Positions 9,206-18,804 of a DNA stretch of 64,000 bases are shown here, in pieces (within the stretch, counting starts at the first letter, position 1; each line of letters begins with the position of its first letter). This stretch comes from Lachnospiraceae bacterium UBA1683 (GTDB lineage: Bacteria; Bacillota; Clostridia; Lachnospirales; Lachnospiraceae): contig DCKD01000028.1 of the NCBI GenBank assembly GCA_002320245.1, positions 13,762 to 77,761 on the forward strand. Reading direction: 5' to 3'. A model generated the notes under the pieces. The model saw only the letters and a list, made by a program, of their open reading frames with translations, searched no databases and was not told where the DNA came from. The position numbers and the translations under genes are program-made.

Positions 9206-10879
9206 ATGAGAAGTGATACAGTAACAAAGGGGATGCAGCAGGCACCTCACCGTTCCCTGTTCAATGCACTTGGATTAACAAAAGAAGAACTGGAGCGCCC
9301 GTTAATCGGTGTAGTCAGCTCTTATAACGAGATTGTTCCGGGACATATGAATCTGGATAAGATTACAGAGGCAGTGAAGCTCGGTGTCGCAATGGCGGGC
9401 GGGACTCCGATTATGGTTCCTGCAATCGCAGTGTGCGACGGAATTGCAATGGGACATATCGGTATGAAGTATTCCCTTGTAACAAGAGATCTGATTGCGG
9501 ACTCTACGGAAGCACTGGCAATGGCACACCAGTTTGACGGATTGGTTATGATTCCGAACTGCGACAAGAATGTGCCGGGACTTCTGATGGCGGCAGCCAG
9601 AGTAAATATTCCGACCGTGTTTGTCAGCGGAGGCCCGATGCTTGCCGGATATGTAAAAGGGGAGAAGAGAAGTCTTTCCAGCATGTTCGAAGCAGTAGGT
9701 TCTTATGCGGCAGGTAAATTCACAGAGGAGGATGTCTGTGAATTTGAAAATAAAGTATGTCCGACCTGTGGTTCCTGTTCCGGTATGTACACGGCAAACA
9801 GTATGAACTGTCTGACAGAGGTGCTTGGTATGGGGCTTCCGGGAAACGGAACAATTCCAGCGGTATATTCTGCAAGAATCCAGCTTGCAAAACATGCAGG
9901 TATGCAGGTAATGGAACTTGTAAGAAATAATATCCGGCCGAGAGACATTATGACAGAAGATGCAATTCTGAATGCGCTGACTGTTGATATGGCACTGGGA
10001 TGTTCTACAAACAGTATGTTACATCTTCCGGCAATCGCACATGAAATCGGGATGGATTTTGAAATTGATTTTGCAAATGGTATCAGTGAGAAGACTCCGA
10101 ATCTCTGTCATCTGGCTCCGGCAGGCCCGACTTACATGGAAGACTTGAATGAGGCAGGCGGTGTTCCGGCTGTTATGAATGAGCTGAATAAAAAAGGGCT
10201 TCTTCACACAGATTGCCTGACGGTTACAGGCAAGACAGTCGGAGAGAATATTGCAGGCGCTGTCAATAAGAATCCGGAAGTTATCCGCCCAATTGAAAAC
10301 CCGTATACGCCAACCGGCGGTCTGGCGGTCCTGAAAGGAAATCTGGCGCCGGACGGCAGTGTGGTAAAACGTTCCGCTGTTGTTGATGAGATGCTGGTAC
10401 ACGAAGGACCTGCAAGGGTATTTGATTGTGAGGAAGATGCAATTGCAGCAATCAAAGGCGGAAAAATCAATGCAGGCGATGTTGTAGTTATCCGATATGA
10501 GGGACCGAAAGGTGGACCTGGTATGCGTGAGATGCTGAATCCGACATCTGCAATCGCAGGTATGGGACTGGGCTCATCGGTTGCGTTGATTACAGACGGA
10601 CGTTTCAGCGGAGCCTCCAGAGGGGCTTCCATCGGACATATATCACCGGAAGCAGCAGTCGGCGGTCCGATTGCGCTTGTGGAAGAAGGCGATATCATTA
10701 AAATTAATATTCCAGAGCTTTCCATCCGGTTAGATGTGCCTGCTGAAGTGCTGGAGGAACGGAAAGCAAACTGGCAGCCAAGAGAGCCAAGAGTGAAGAC
10801 CGGATACCTGGCGAGATATGCGGCAATGGTTACCTCAGGAAACCGGGGGGCGATTCTGGAAGTACCAAAGAATAATTAG
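9206..10879 (+). CDS. ilvD: Dihydroxy-acid dehydratase
   Basis: It dehydrates 2,3-dihydroxy-3-methylbutanoate and -pentanoate to the 2-oxo acids, the third step of valine and isoleucine synthesis. The 557 residues start [19 protein letters not shown]. Iron-sulfur cluster cysteines are visible in NCDKNVPG near residue 115 and [16 protein letters not shown] near residue 187. The C-terminal [19 protein letters not shown] block is typical. AGAGAGGATG precedes the start. It ends 12 bases before ilvB, so co-translation of a single mRNA is likely. Confidence 0.96.
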   Translation: MRSDTVTKGMQQAPHRSLFNALGLTKEELERPLIGVVSSYNEIVPGHMNLDKITEAVKLGVAMAGGTPIMVPAIAVCDGIAMGHIGMKYSLVTRDLIADSTEALAMAHQFDGLVMIPNCDKNVPGLLMAAARVNIPTVFVSGGPMLAGYVKGEKRSLSSMFEAVGSYAAGKFTEEDVCEFENKVCPTCGSCSGMYTANSMNCLTEVLGMGLPGNGTIPAVYSARIQLAKHAGMQVMELVRNNIRPRDIMTEDAILNALTVDMALGCSTNSMLHLPAIAHEIGMDFEIDFANGISEKTPNLCHLAPAGPTYMEDLNEAGGVPAVMNELNKKGLLHTDCLTVTGKTVGENIAGAVNKNPEVIRPIENPYTPTGGLAVLKGNLAPDGSVVKRSAVVDEMLVHEGPARVFDCEEDAIAAIKGGKINAGDVVVIRYEGPKGGPGMREMLNPTSAIAGMGLGSSVALITDGRFSGASRGASIGHISPEAAVGGPIALVEEGDIIKINIPELSIRLDVPAEVLEERKANWQPREPRVKTGYLARYAAMVTSGNRGAILEVPKNN

Positions 10880-10891
10880 GAGGTGCCCATT

Positions 10892-12574
10892 GTGCAGTTA
10901 ACAGGAGCAGAGATTGTAATAGAGTGTTTGAAAGAACAGGGCGTGGATACAGTATTCGGCTATCCTGGCGGAGCAATTTTGAATGTCTATGATGCGTTAT
11001 ACCAGCATCGCGCGGAGATTCGCCACATTCTGACCTCCCATGAGCAGGGGGCGGCTCATGCGGCGGACGGCTATGCCCGCGCGACCGGAAAAGTCGGTGT
11101 ATGCCTGGCAACAAGCGGACCGGGAGCGACAAACCTTGTAACCGGAATCGCAACAGCATATATGGATTCCATTCCGGTTGTGGCAATTACATGTAATGTC
11201 GGTGTGCCACTTCTTGGAAAGGATAGTTTTCAGGAGATTGACATTGCCGGAATTACAATGCCGATTACCAAGCATAACTATATTGTAAAAGATGTAACAA
11301 AACTTGCCGATACCATCCGCAAGGCATTTCAAATCGCGAAATCCGGTCGGCCCGGACCTGTACTGATTGATATACCAAAGGATGTGACAGGTGCGAAATC
11401 GGAGTATGTGAAAGAGGAGATTGCCGCATATATGCCGGACAGCAACCAGATTGAGGATGCTGATATCGATACGGCGGTCGCGATGATTGAGGAGTCTCAG
11501 CGCCCATACATTTTCGTGGGCGGAGGTGCAGTGCTTTCCGGCGCAAGTGAAGAACTGAAAACGTTTGTTGACAGGGTAGATGCACCGGTTACAGATTCCC
11601 TTATGGGGAAGGGTGCATTTCCGGGAACGGACAGAAGATATACCGGAATGTTGGGAATGCATGGAACAAAGACATCAAACTTCGGCGTCAGCGAATGTGA
11701 TTTGCTGATTGTCATCGGTGCAAGATTCAGCGACCGTGTGACAGGAAATACCAGGAAGTTTGCCCGCAATGCAAAAATCCTTCAGATTGATGTGGATCCG
11801 GCAGAGATGAACAAAAACGTCCTGATTACAACCGGTGTGGTCGGAGATATCAAGGAAGTGCTGAAAAAAATGAATGCAAAACTGACACAGCAGTTCCATG
11901 CGGAATGGCTTGAGAGGATGCAGGAATACAAAGAAAAGTATCCGCTGAAATATCATCCCGAAGGTTTAACCGGTCCGTTTGTAATCGAAGAAATCTACCG
12001 CCAGACACAGGGGGAGGCATTGATTGTAACTGAAGTAGGACAGCATCAGATGTGGGCGGCACAGTATTATAAGTATACGCAGCCGAGAACATTGCTGACT
12101 TCCGGTGGTCTGGGGACGATGGGATACGGTCTTGGCGCCGCACTTGGGGCAAAGACAGGATGTCCGGAGAAAACAGTAATAAATATCGCGGGAGACGGAT
12201 GTTTCCGGATGAATATGAATGAGATTGCAACTGCAGCAAGACATCATATTCCGGTGATTCAGGTAGTAATTAACAACCATGTACTTGGCATGGTGCGCCA
12301 GTGGCAGGATTTGTTCTACGATGAACGCTATTCTGCGACAGTACTTAACGATGCAGTCGATTTTGTGAAACTGGCAGAGGCGATGGGAGCTGTTGGTATT
12401 CGTGCAACAACTCAGGAGGAATTCAAAGAGGCGCTTGCAAAGGCGCTGGAGCTTGGCACTCCGGTTCTGCTAGACTGTCAGATTGATTCTGACGACAAAG
12501 TATGGCCGATGGTAGCTCCCGGAGCAGCAATCAGCGAAGCGTTTGACGAGGATGATATGAAAAAAAGAGAATAA
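10892..12574 (+). CDS. ilvB: Acetolactate synthase, large (catalytic) subunit
   Basis: A TPP enzyme that condenses pyruvate with pyruvate or 2-oxobutyrate, the first step of branched-chain amino acid synthesis. The 560 residues cover the TPP pyrimidine-binding domain (VFGYPGGAILNVYDAL), the central FAD/DHS-like domain and the C-terminal TPP pyrophosphate domain (GDGCFRMNMNEIATA...INN). The start is taken as GTG 10892, because AGGAGG lies 8 bases before it. The upstream in-frame GTG at 10883 overlaps that ribosome site. No ilvN regulatory subunit follows, so feedback regulation must come from a gene elsewhere or be absent. Confidence 0.94.
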   Translation: MQLTGAEIVIECLKEQGVDTVFGYPGGAILNVYDALYQHRAEIRHILTSHEQGAAHAADGYARATGKVGVCLATSGPGATNLVTGIATAYMDSIPVVAITCNVGVPLLGKDSFQEIDIAGITMPITKHNYIVKDVTKLADTIRKAFQIAKSGRPGPVLIDIPKDVTGAKSEYVKEEIAAYMPDSNQIEDADIDTAVAMIEESQRPYIFVGGGAVLSGASEELKTFVDRVDAPVTDSLMGKGAFPGTDRRYTGMLGMHGTKTSNFGVSECDLLIVIGARFSDRVTGNTRKFARNAKILQIDVDPAEMNKNVLITTGVVGDIKEVLKKMNAKLTQQFHAEWLERMQEYKEKYPLKYHPEGLTGPFVIEEIYRQTQGEALIVTEVGQHQMWAAQYYKYTQPRTLLTSGGLGTMGYGLGAALGAKTGCPEKTVINIAGDGCFRMNMNEIATAARHHIPVIQVVINNHVLGMVRQWQDLFYDERYSATVLNDAVDFVKLAEAMGAVGIRATTQEEFKEALAKALELGTPVLLDCQIDSDDKVWPMVAPGAAISEAFDEDDMKKRE

Positions 12575-12590
12575 AAGGGAGGAATAAAAC

Positions 12591-13673
12591 ATGAGCAGAG
12601 TGTATAATTTTTCAGCCGGACCGGCTGTGCTTCCGGAGGAAGTGCTTCAATCAGCAGCAGATGAGATGATGGATTACAATGGAACAGGAATGTCCGTTAT
12701 GGAGATGAGCCACCGTTCCAAAGCGTTTGAAGAAATCATTACGACAGCAGAGGCGGATTTGAGGGAGTTAATGGGAATCCCGGATAACTACAAAGTGCTA
12801 TTCCTACAGGGAGGCGCATCTCAGCAGTTTGCAGCAATTCCGATGAACCTGATGAAAAATGGTGTCGCAGACTACATTATTACCGGACAGTGGGCAAAGA
12901 AAGCGGCTGCCGAGGCAGAAAAATACGGAAAGGTAAACCGTATTGCATCGTCCGAGGATAAAACATATTCTTATATCCCGGATTGCTCCGACCTTCCGGT
13001 TGATGATGACGCAGATTATGTATATATCTGTGAGAACAATACCATTTACGGAACAAAATATAAACAGCTTCCGAATACAAAAGGGAAGATTCTCGTTGCA
13101 GATGTATCTTCCTGTTTCTTATCCGAGCCTGTTGACGTTACAAAATATGGCGTCCTTTATGGCGGCGTACAGAAGAATATTGGTCCGGCGGGTACTGTGA
13201 TTGTAATTATCCGCGAGGACCTTATCCGTGACGATGTGCTTCCGGGGACACCGACGATGCTCAAATATAAAACACAGGCAGATGCAAAATCCCTGTACAA
13301 TACTCCGCCGGCATATGGTATTTATATCTGCGGAAAAGTCTTCAAATGGCTCAAGAAAATGGGCGGGCTGGAAGTAATGAAGGAGCGCAATGAAAAGAAG
13401 GCCCAACTGCTTTACGATTACCTCGACCAGAGCAAGCTGTTCAAAGGAACGGTCGCAAAAGAGGACCGTTCACTGATGAATGTACCGTTTGTTACAGGTG
13501 ACAAGGATTTGGATGCCAGATTTGTAAAAGAGGCGAAGGAAGCCGGACTTGAGAATCTGAAGGGGCATCGTACAGTCGGAGGTATGCGTGCAAGCATCTA
13601 CAATGCAATGCCATACGAAGGCGTAGAGGCGTTGGTTGCATTTATGAAGAAGTTTGAGGAGGAGAATCTGTAA
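12591..13673 (+). CDS. serC: Phosphoserine aminotransferase
   Basis: A PLP enzyme that transaminates 3-phosphohydroxypyruvate to O-phosphoserine with glutamate. The 360-residue protein begins MSRVYNFSAGPAVLPEEVLQ and contains the PLP-lysine region YGGVQKNIGPAG near residue 190 and the C-terminal GGMRASIYNAMP. GGAGG precedes the ATG. It lies 16 bases after ilvB and immediately before serA, so ilv and ser genes may share a transcript. No phosphoserine phosphatase (serB) is adjacent. Confidence 0.96.
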   Translation: MSRVYNFSAGPAVLPEEVLQSAADEMMDYNGTGMSVMEMSHRSKAFEEIITTAEADLRELMGIPDNYKVLFLQGGASQQFAAIPMNLMKNGVADYIITGQWAKKAAAEAEKYGKVNRIASSEDKTYSYIPDCSDLPVDDDADYVYICENNTIYGTKYKQLPNTKGKILVADVSSCFLSEPVDVTKYGVLYGGVQKNIGPAGTVIVIIREDLIRDDVLPGTPTMLKYKTQADAKSLYNTPPAYGIYICGKVFKWLKKMGGLEVMKERNEKKAQLLYDYLDQSKLFKGTVAKEDRSLMNVPFVTGDKDLDARFVKEAKEAGLENLKGHRTVGGMRASIYNAMPYEGVEALVAFMKKFEEENL

Positions 13674-13674
13674 G

Positions 13675-14838
13675 ATGTATAAATATCATTGCCTGAATCC
13701 AATTGCACAGATTGGACTTGAAATATTTGATGAAAATTATGGAAAGACAGAAACTGCAGAGGGGGCGGATGCGATTCTTGTCCGCAGTGCCGGAATGCAT
13801 GACATGAAATTTTCAGATTCACTGAAAGCGGTTGCCCGGGCCGGGGCAGGCGTCAACAACATTCCGCTGGATACATGTGCGGAAAAAGGTATTGTTGTAT
13901 TTAACACACCGGGAGCAAATGCAAATGGCGTAAAAGAGCTTGTGATAGCAGGTATGCTGCTTGCAGCCCGTGACATCATCGGAGGAATCAATTGGGTAGA
14001 AGAGCATGAGGAAGACGGAGACCTTGCAAAGGAAACGGAGAAGGCAAAAAAAGCATTTGCCGGGACAGAGCTGGAAGGCAAAAAGCTTGGCGTAATCGGT
14101 CTTGGCGCCATTGGTGTGCTCGTTGCGAATACAGCCGTACATCTTGGTATGGATGTTTACGGATATGACCCATATGTTTCTGTAGATTCTGCATGGAAAC
14201 TCTCCAGAAATATTCATCATGCAAAGACGGTGGATGAACTGTATAAAGAGTGCGATTATATTACAATCCACGTGCCGGCGCTGGAGAGCACAAAGGGAAT
14301 GATTGATAGAAATGCGATTAGTCTGATGAAGAAGGATATCGTTGTGCTTAACTTTGCCAGAGACATCCTCGTTGAGAGTGAAGCAATGGTTGATGCGCTT
14401 GTATCTGGTAAGGTGAAGCGTTATGTGACAGATTTTCCGACACCTGAGATTGCCGGTGTGAAAGGAGCAATTGTAATTCCTCATCTTGGTGCATCCACAG
14501 AGGAATCCGAGGACAACTGTGCGAAGATGGCGGTAAAGGAAGTGCGCGATTATCTGGAGAATGGCAACATTACACATTCCGTAAATTATCCGGATTGTAA
14601 TATGGGAGTAAAAGAGGAAGGAAACCGGATTACAATACTGCATAAAAATATCCCAAATATGCTGGGGCAGTTTACGGCATTGCTTGCTCAGGAGAATATG
14701 AATATCTCTCAGATGACAAATAAGAGTAAGAAAGAATATGCATATGTTATGATTGACGTTGAGGCAGAAGTGACGGATGTACTTGAAGAAAAACTGAATG
14801 CAATTGAGGGCGTGCTGAAGGTCCGCGTAATCAAATAA
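13675..14838 (+). CDS. serA: D-3-phosphoglycerate dehydrogenase with ACT domain
   Basis: It makes 3-phosphohydroxypyruvate from 3-phosphoglycerate with NAD, the entry to serine synthesis. The 387 residues contain the Rossmann motif GLGAIGVLVAN near residue 143, the catalytic region PHLGASTEESEDNCA near residue 270 and a C-terminal ACT domain (about 315-387) that in other SerA proteins binds serine. The start at 13675 lies one base after the serC stop, with AGGAGGAG inside the end of serC. An earlier in-frame ATG overlaps serC and lacks support. A terminator follows. Confidence 0.94.
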   Translation: MYKYHCLNPIAQIGLEIFDENYGKTETAEGADAILVRSAGMHDMKFSDSLKAVARAGAGVNNIPLDTCAEKGIVVFNTPGANANGVKELVIAGMLLAARDIIGGINWVEEHEEDGDLAKETEKAKKAFAGTELEGKKLGVIGLGAIGVLVANTAVHLGMDVYGYDPYVSVDSAWKLSRNIHHAKTVDELYKECDYITIHVPALESTKGMIDRNAISLMKKDIVVLNFARDILVESEAMVDALVSGKVKRYVTDFPTPEIAGVKGAIVIPHLGASTEESEDNCAKMAVKEVRDYLENGNITHSVNYPDCNMGVKEEGNRITILHKNIPNMLGQFTALLAQENMNISQMTNKSKKEYAYVMIDVEAEVTDVLEEKLNAIEGVLKVRVIK

Positions 14839-14914
14839 TGAAAGACCGGGGACCATACGCACAGACAAGATGCGTCAGGACTCCGGCAAACTGAATGAGG
14901 GAATATAGAAAAAA

Positions 14915-14967
14915 GGTCCGATGGGGGATTATAACAGAGGTGTTATAGTCTCTCAATCGGGCCTTTG
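14915..14967 (+). terminator. Terminator after serA
   Basis: GGTCCGAT (14915) pairs with ATCGGGCC (ending 14963). An inner stem TATAACA/TGTTATA is present and the sequence TTTGTT follows. It is a long two-part stem, which could also be an attenuator, but no gene follows for 300 bases. Confidence 0.7.
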
Positions 14968-14979
14968 TTACAGTCCGGT

Positions 14980-15171
14980 TTTATAATATGGTTTTATAAT
15001 ATAACAGTTCTGCCGGAAGGCTGAACTGTTACGCATCCTACCATTTTGAATCGCCTTTGGCAATGGGTAGAATCCATTCCGGTCAAAACGTGAATCCTCG
15101 TACCCAATCAGCGCTATGATTGAGTACGGGCTGAGCCGTAACTTTATGATTCAATTATACGGAGTAACGTA
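14980..15171 (+). other. Gene-free stretch with two stem-loops before the citrate-synthase-like gene
   Basis: It holds AACAGTTC/GAACTGTT (15003-15030) and a second stem GTACCCAATC/GATTGAGTAC (about 15098-15127). No ORF or known riboswitch motif is recognised. The stems lie upstream of the promoter at 15172, so they belong to the upstream transcript or to a longer alternative leader. Confidence 0.45.
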
Positions 15172-15206
15172 TTGACAAAATATGTATAAATGTATACAAT
15201 TATACA
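15172..15206 (+). promoter_or_regulatory. Promoter with overlapping operator-like palindrome
   Basis: TTGACA (15172-15177) and TACAAT (15195-15200) are separated by 17 bases. The perfect inverted repeat TGTATA-N4-TATACA (15191-15206) covers the -10 box. Its size and AT-rich symmetric form match operators of GntR/FCD regulators, and such a regulator is encoded two genes downstream. This suggests autoregulated repression of the citrate-synthase-like gene and the regulator. Confidence 0.65.
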
Positions 15207-15264
15207 CGGATGTAAAACTGCAATCCGATTAACGGCATTGTTTCTGCTGAGGAGGAATTTGAAC

Positions 15265-16653
15265 ATGGAAAACAGAAAAGTATTTATGAATAAGCAGACC
15301 AATCTTCTGGAACTGGAAGAGCATATGTATCCGCTGGTTGATGTTGAGACGCCGAATGTCTTCCGCAACCTGTTTCATTACGATGAAATCCCGAAGATTG
15401 CATTTAACGATAGAATTGTACCACATCATATGCCGGATGAAATCTGGATTACGGATACAACATTCCGTGACGGACAGCAGTCCAGGGCACCGTATACAAC
15501 GGAACAGATTGTAAAAATTTACGATTATTTTCATAACCTTGGCGGCCCACAGGGGAAAATCCGTCAGAGCGAATTTTTCTTATACAGCAAGAAGAACCGC
15601 GATGCAGTTTACAGATGTCTGGAGCGCGGATATAAGTTTCCGGAGGTGACAAGCTGGATTCGTGCAAGTAAGAAGGATTTCCAGCTTGTGAAAGACATCG
15701 GGCTGAAGGAGACTGGTATTCTGGTAAGCTGTTCTGATTACCACATTTTTTATAAATTGAAAATGACGAGAAAGGAAGCGCTGGAGCATTATCTGTCTGT
15801 TGTACGTGAATGTATGGAGACAGGGGTTCGCCCGAGATGTCATTTGGAAGATATCACACGTTCTGATATTTACGGATTTGTAATTCCATTCTGTCTGGAA
15901 CTGATGAAGTTAATGGAAGAGTATCAGATTCCGGTAAAAATCCGTGCCTGTGATACAATGGGATATGGTGTCAATTTCCCGGGTGCCGTGATTCCGCGTT
16001 CTATCCCGGGAATTATATATGGCCTGATGGCACATGCGGGTGTTCCGAGTGAATTGATTGAATTCCATGGACATAATGATTTTTATAAAGCAGTAAACAA
16101 TTCTACAACTGCATGGCTGTACGGAGCGAGCGGAGTCAACTGTTCCCTGTTCGGCATTGGGGAGAGAACCGGAAATACACCGCTTGAGGCAATGGTATTT
16201 GAGTATGCACAGCTTCGCGGAACACTGGATGGAATGGATACACGGGTGATTACAGAACTTGCAGAGTACTACGAGAAAGAGATCGGATACAGAGTACCGT
16301 TCAGAACACCATTTGTTGGAAAAAATTTCAATGTGACAAGGGCAGGGATTCATGCGGACGGAATGCTGAAAAATGAGGAAATCTACAATATTTTTGATAC
16401 AGATAAATTTCTGAACAAGCCGGCATTGGTATCCGTATCCAACACATCCGGGGCGGCAGGAATCGCATATTGGATTAACGCTTACTACAAACTGCCGAAG
16501 GGACGTCAGGTAGATAAGGGGTCCGCACTTGTTACCACATTGAAGACATGGGTAGACAAAGAATATGAGGAAGGACGCGTTACGGTCTTGACAGATGAGG
16601 AATTAGTTGACAAAATAGATAGTATATGTGAGGAACTATATATTACATTATAG
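15265..16653 (+). CDS. Isopropylmalate/homocitrate-synthase family enzyme, probable Re-citrate synthase
   Basis: The 462-residue HMGL-like TIM-barrel enzyme has DTTFRDGQQSRAPYTTEQI near residue 70, the metal-site region EFHGHNDFYKAVNN near 270 and GIGERTGNTPLEAM near 300. These enzymes condense acetyl-CoA with a 2-oxo acid. Family precedent: the Re-specific citrate synthase of Clostridium kluyveri belongs to this superfamily. The link to icd two genes downstream favours citrate formation from oxaloacetate for 2-oxoglutarate and glutamate synthesis. It differs from canonical LeuA, which carries a C-terminal LeuA-dimer allosteric domain of more than 100 residues that is not apparent here. Start 15265 follows GGAGG by 9 bases. 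Substrate is inference; citramalate or homocitrate synthase are alternatives. Confidence 0.75.
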   Translation: MENRKVFMNKQTNLLELEEHMYPLVDVETPNVFRNLFHYDEIPKIAFNDRIVPHHMPDEIWITDTTFRDGQQSRAPYTTEQIVKIYDYFHNLGGPQGKIRQSEFFLYSKKNRDAVYRCLERGYKFPEVTSWIRASKKDFQLVKDIGLKETGILVSCSDYHIFYKLKMTRKEALEHYLSVVRECMETGVRPRCHLEDITRSDIYGFVIPFCLELMKLMEEYQIPVKIRACDTMGYGVNFPGAVIPRSIPGIIYGLMAHAGVPSELIEFHGHNDFYKAVNNSTTAWLYGASGVNCSLFGIGERTGNTPLEAMVFEYAQLRGTLDGMDTRVITELAEYYEKEIGYRVPFRTPFVGKNFNVTRAGIHADGMLKNEEIYNIFDTDKFLNKPALVSVSNTSGAAGIAYWINAYYKLPKGRQVDKGSALVTTLKTWVDKEYEEGRVTVLTDEELVDKIDSICEELYITL

Positions 16654-16676
16654 ATTCGGGAGGCAAGCGGATAAGA

Positions 16677-17336
16677 ATGGAAGACTATCAGGATCATTCC
16701 TTGAGCAGCCGCGTATTTCAAAAAATACGTGACGATATTATAAAAGGAAAATATCAGGAACATGACGAACTGAGGGAGAATACAATCGGAAAGGAGCTTG
16801 GCGTAAGCCGGACGCCTGTCCGGGAAGCACTCAGGCAGTTAGAGCTGGAGGGGCTGGTTAGTATTATCCCGAATAAAGGGGCGTATGTGACTGGTATTTC
16901 CGCAAAGGATGTCAAGGACATCTATGCAATCCGTTCCACGCTGGAGGGGTTGTGTGCCCGGTGGGCAACGGAGAATATAACGGAAGAACAGTTAGATAAG
17001 TTGGATGAGATTGTTTTGCTTTCCGAGTTCCATATGAAAAAGGAAGGAAAGAGCAACGCAGAGCAGGTGGCGGTCATGGACGGCAGGTTTCATACGGTTT
17101 TGTATGAGGCAAGCGGAAGCAGGATTTTAAGCCGGACGCTGATTGATTTCCATAAATATGTCCAGAGGGCGCGGAAGAGTTCTGTTGTGTCTGAAGAACG
17201 TGCAAGAAAATCTATCCGGGAACATAAACAGATTCTGAGGGCAATCCGCGACAAGGATGCAGAGCTGGCAGAGCAGCTTGCAAATGAACATATCCTGCAT
17301 GTGATACAGAACCTGAGGAGACAGGGATTTGAATAA
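16677..17336 (+). CDS. GntR-family regulator with FCD domain
   Basis: The 219 residues comprise an N-terminal winged helix (about 10-75, with LGVSRTPVREALRQLELEGLV) and a C-terminal all-helical FCD ligand domain (about 85-215) containing the typical metal-binding histidines. FCD regulators usually respond to carboxylic acids. It lies 23 bases after the citrate-synthase-like gene and before icd, so control of this short citrate-to-2-oxoglutarate branch by a tricarboxylate or dicarboxylate is a reasonable inference. A palindrome matching such a regulator covers the promoter at 15172-15206. Confidence 0.85.
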   Translation: MEDYQDHSLSSRVFQKIRDDIIKGKYQEHDELRENTIGKELGVSRTPVREALRQLELEGLVSIIPNKGAYVTGISAKDVKDIYAIRSTLEGLCARWATENITEEQLDKLDEIVLLSEFHMKKEGKSNAEQVAVMDGRFHTVLYEASGSRILSRTLIDFHKYVQRARKSSVVSEERARKSIREHKQILRAIRDKDAELAEQLANEHILHVIQNLRRQGFE

Positions 17337-17337
17337 G

Positions 17338-17390
17338 CAAAAGCCCCCGCTGCAAGCATGGCTGTATGGCTCGTTGCTCGCGGGAATCAA
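17338..17390 (+). repeat. Short copy of the dispersed structured repeat
   Basis: AAAGCCCCCGCTGCAAGCATGG runs into GGCTCGTTGCTCGCGGGAATCAA. It corresponds to both ends of the full repeat with the middle missing. It starts two bases after the regulator's stop codon and separates it from icd. Confidence 0.75.
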
Positions 17391-17444
17391 TAACAAAATA
17401 TAGCGATGTACAGTATAGAAAAAAGAAAACAGGAGGATGCAAAG

Positions 17445-18641
17445 ATGGCAAAGATTAAAATGGCAACACCTATTGTTGAAATGGACGGAGATGAGATGAC
17501 AAGAATTCTCTGGAAGATGATTAAAGAGGATCTTCTGGAGCCTTACATCGAGCTGAACACAGAGTATTACGACCTTGGTCTGGAGCACAGAAATGAGACG
17601 GATGATCAGGTAACGATTGACTCTGCACTGGCAACAAAGAAGTACAAAGTCGCTGTTAAGTGTGCGACAATCACACCAAACGCAGCACGAATGGATGAAT
17701 ATGATTTGAAAGAAATGTGGAAGAGCCCGAATGGAACAATCCGTGCGATTCTTGATGGAACTGTTTTCCGCGCTCCGATTGTCGTAAAAGGAATCGAGCC
17801 AAACGTAAAGAGCTGGAAGAAACCAATCACAATCGCAAGACATGCTTACGGCGATGTATATAAGGGTTCTGAAATGAAAGTTCCGGGGGCGGGAAAGGTA
17901 GAGCTTGTTTATACCGCGGCAGACGGTACTCAGACGAAAGAACTGGTACATGAATTTGACGGACCTGGAATTGTACAGGGAATGCACAATATCAACAAGT
18001 CCATTGAAAGCTTTGCAAGAAGCTGTTTTAACTATGCTCTGGATACGAAACAGGATGTCTGGTTTGCAACAAAGGATACCATTTCAAAAAAATATGACCA
18101 TACATTTAAGGATATTTTCCAGGCAATCTATGATGCAGAGTACGATGATAAGTTCAAGGCGGCAGGGATTGAGTATTTCTACACGTTGATTGATGATGCG
18201 GTTGCCCGTGTGATGAAGTCAGAAGGCGGATATATCTGGGCATGTAAGAACTATGACGGAGATGTGATGAGTGATATGGTATCCTCTGCATTTGGTTCTC
18301 TTGCGATGATGACATCTGTACTTGTATCTCCGGATGGTTATTATGAATATGAGGCTGCACACGGAACAGTACAGCGCCATTATTATAAACATCTGAAAGG
18401 GGAGGAGACTTCCACAAACTCTGTTGCGACTATTTTTGCGTGGACAGGAGCGCTGAGAAAACGCGGGGAGTTGGATGGAAATAAAGAATTAATGGAGTTT
18501 GCTGATAAACTTGAAAAGGCGACAATTGACACCATTGAGGCAGGCGAGATGACAAAAGATCTGGCGTTAATTACAACAATCGAGAATCCGACAGTATTAA
18601 ACAGCGAAGAATTTATCAAGGCAATTGCCACTCGTCTGTAA
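17445..18641 (+). CDS. icd: NADP-dependent isocitrate dehydrogenase
   Basis: It oxidatively decarboxylates isocitrate to 2-oxoglutarate, generating NADPH. At 398 residues it is of the eukaryote-like homodimeric type: the N-terminus has [16 protein letters not shown] and a later block reads [20 protein letters not shown]. The start at 17445 has AGGAGG 8 bases upstream. An ATG 13 codons earlier lacks a ribosome site. It pairs functionally with the upstream citrate-synthase-like gene. The aconitase required between them is not in the window. A palindromic terminator follows. Confidence 0.95.
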   Translation: MAKIKMATPIVEMDGDEMTRILWKMIKEDLLEPYIELNTEYYDLGLEHRNETDDQVTIDSALATKKYKVAVKCATITPNAARMDEYDLKEMWKSPNGTIRAILDGTVFRAPIVVKGIEPNVKSWKKPITIARHAYGDVYKGSEMKVPGAGKVELVYTAADGTQTKELVHEFDGPGIVQGMHNINKSIESFARSCFNYALDTKQDVWFATKDTISKKYDHTFKDIFQAIYDAEYDDKFKAAGIEYFYTLIDDAVARVMKSEGGYIWACKNYDGDVMSDMVSSAFGSLAMMTSVLVSPDGYYEYEAAHGTVQRHYYKHLKGEETSTNSVATIFAWTGALRKRGELDGNKELMEFADKLEKATIDTIEAGEMTKDLALITTIENPTVLNSEEFIKAIATRL

Positions 18642-18739
18642 ACGGGTTGTCCCGTACAGTAATGGAAGGAATATATCATGGGAAACTGCATTCCCATGAT
18701 ATAAAAGCCCATCCGGACCGCTACATACATAGAGAACGT

Positions 18740-18775
18740 GTCAAAGACCCCGTTGCTTGCAGCGGGGTCTTTGAC
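18740..18775. terminator. Palindromic terminator sharing the repeat-family end
   Basis: GTCAAAGACCCCGTTGC pairs with GCAGCGGGGTCTTTGAC across two loop bases. The left arm is identical to the left end of the dispersed repeat family. It lies between convergent icd and the ABC-F gene and would terminate both. Confidence 0.75.
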
Positions 18776-18804
18776 TCACATGGCAGGCGTCTCAGGCGGA
18801 TATG

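Noticed and set aside
13819..14868. Minus-strand open frame of 349 codons opposite serA
   Set aside because: Long antisense frames arise from codon bias. The plus strand encodes a complete SerA with all motifs.
14860..14970. Possible T-box or SAM riboswitch after serA
   Set aside because: No AGGGTGG antiterminator box, specifier loop or kink-turn motif is present. It is best explained as a terminator.
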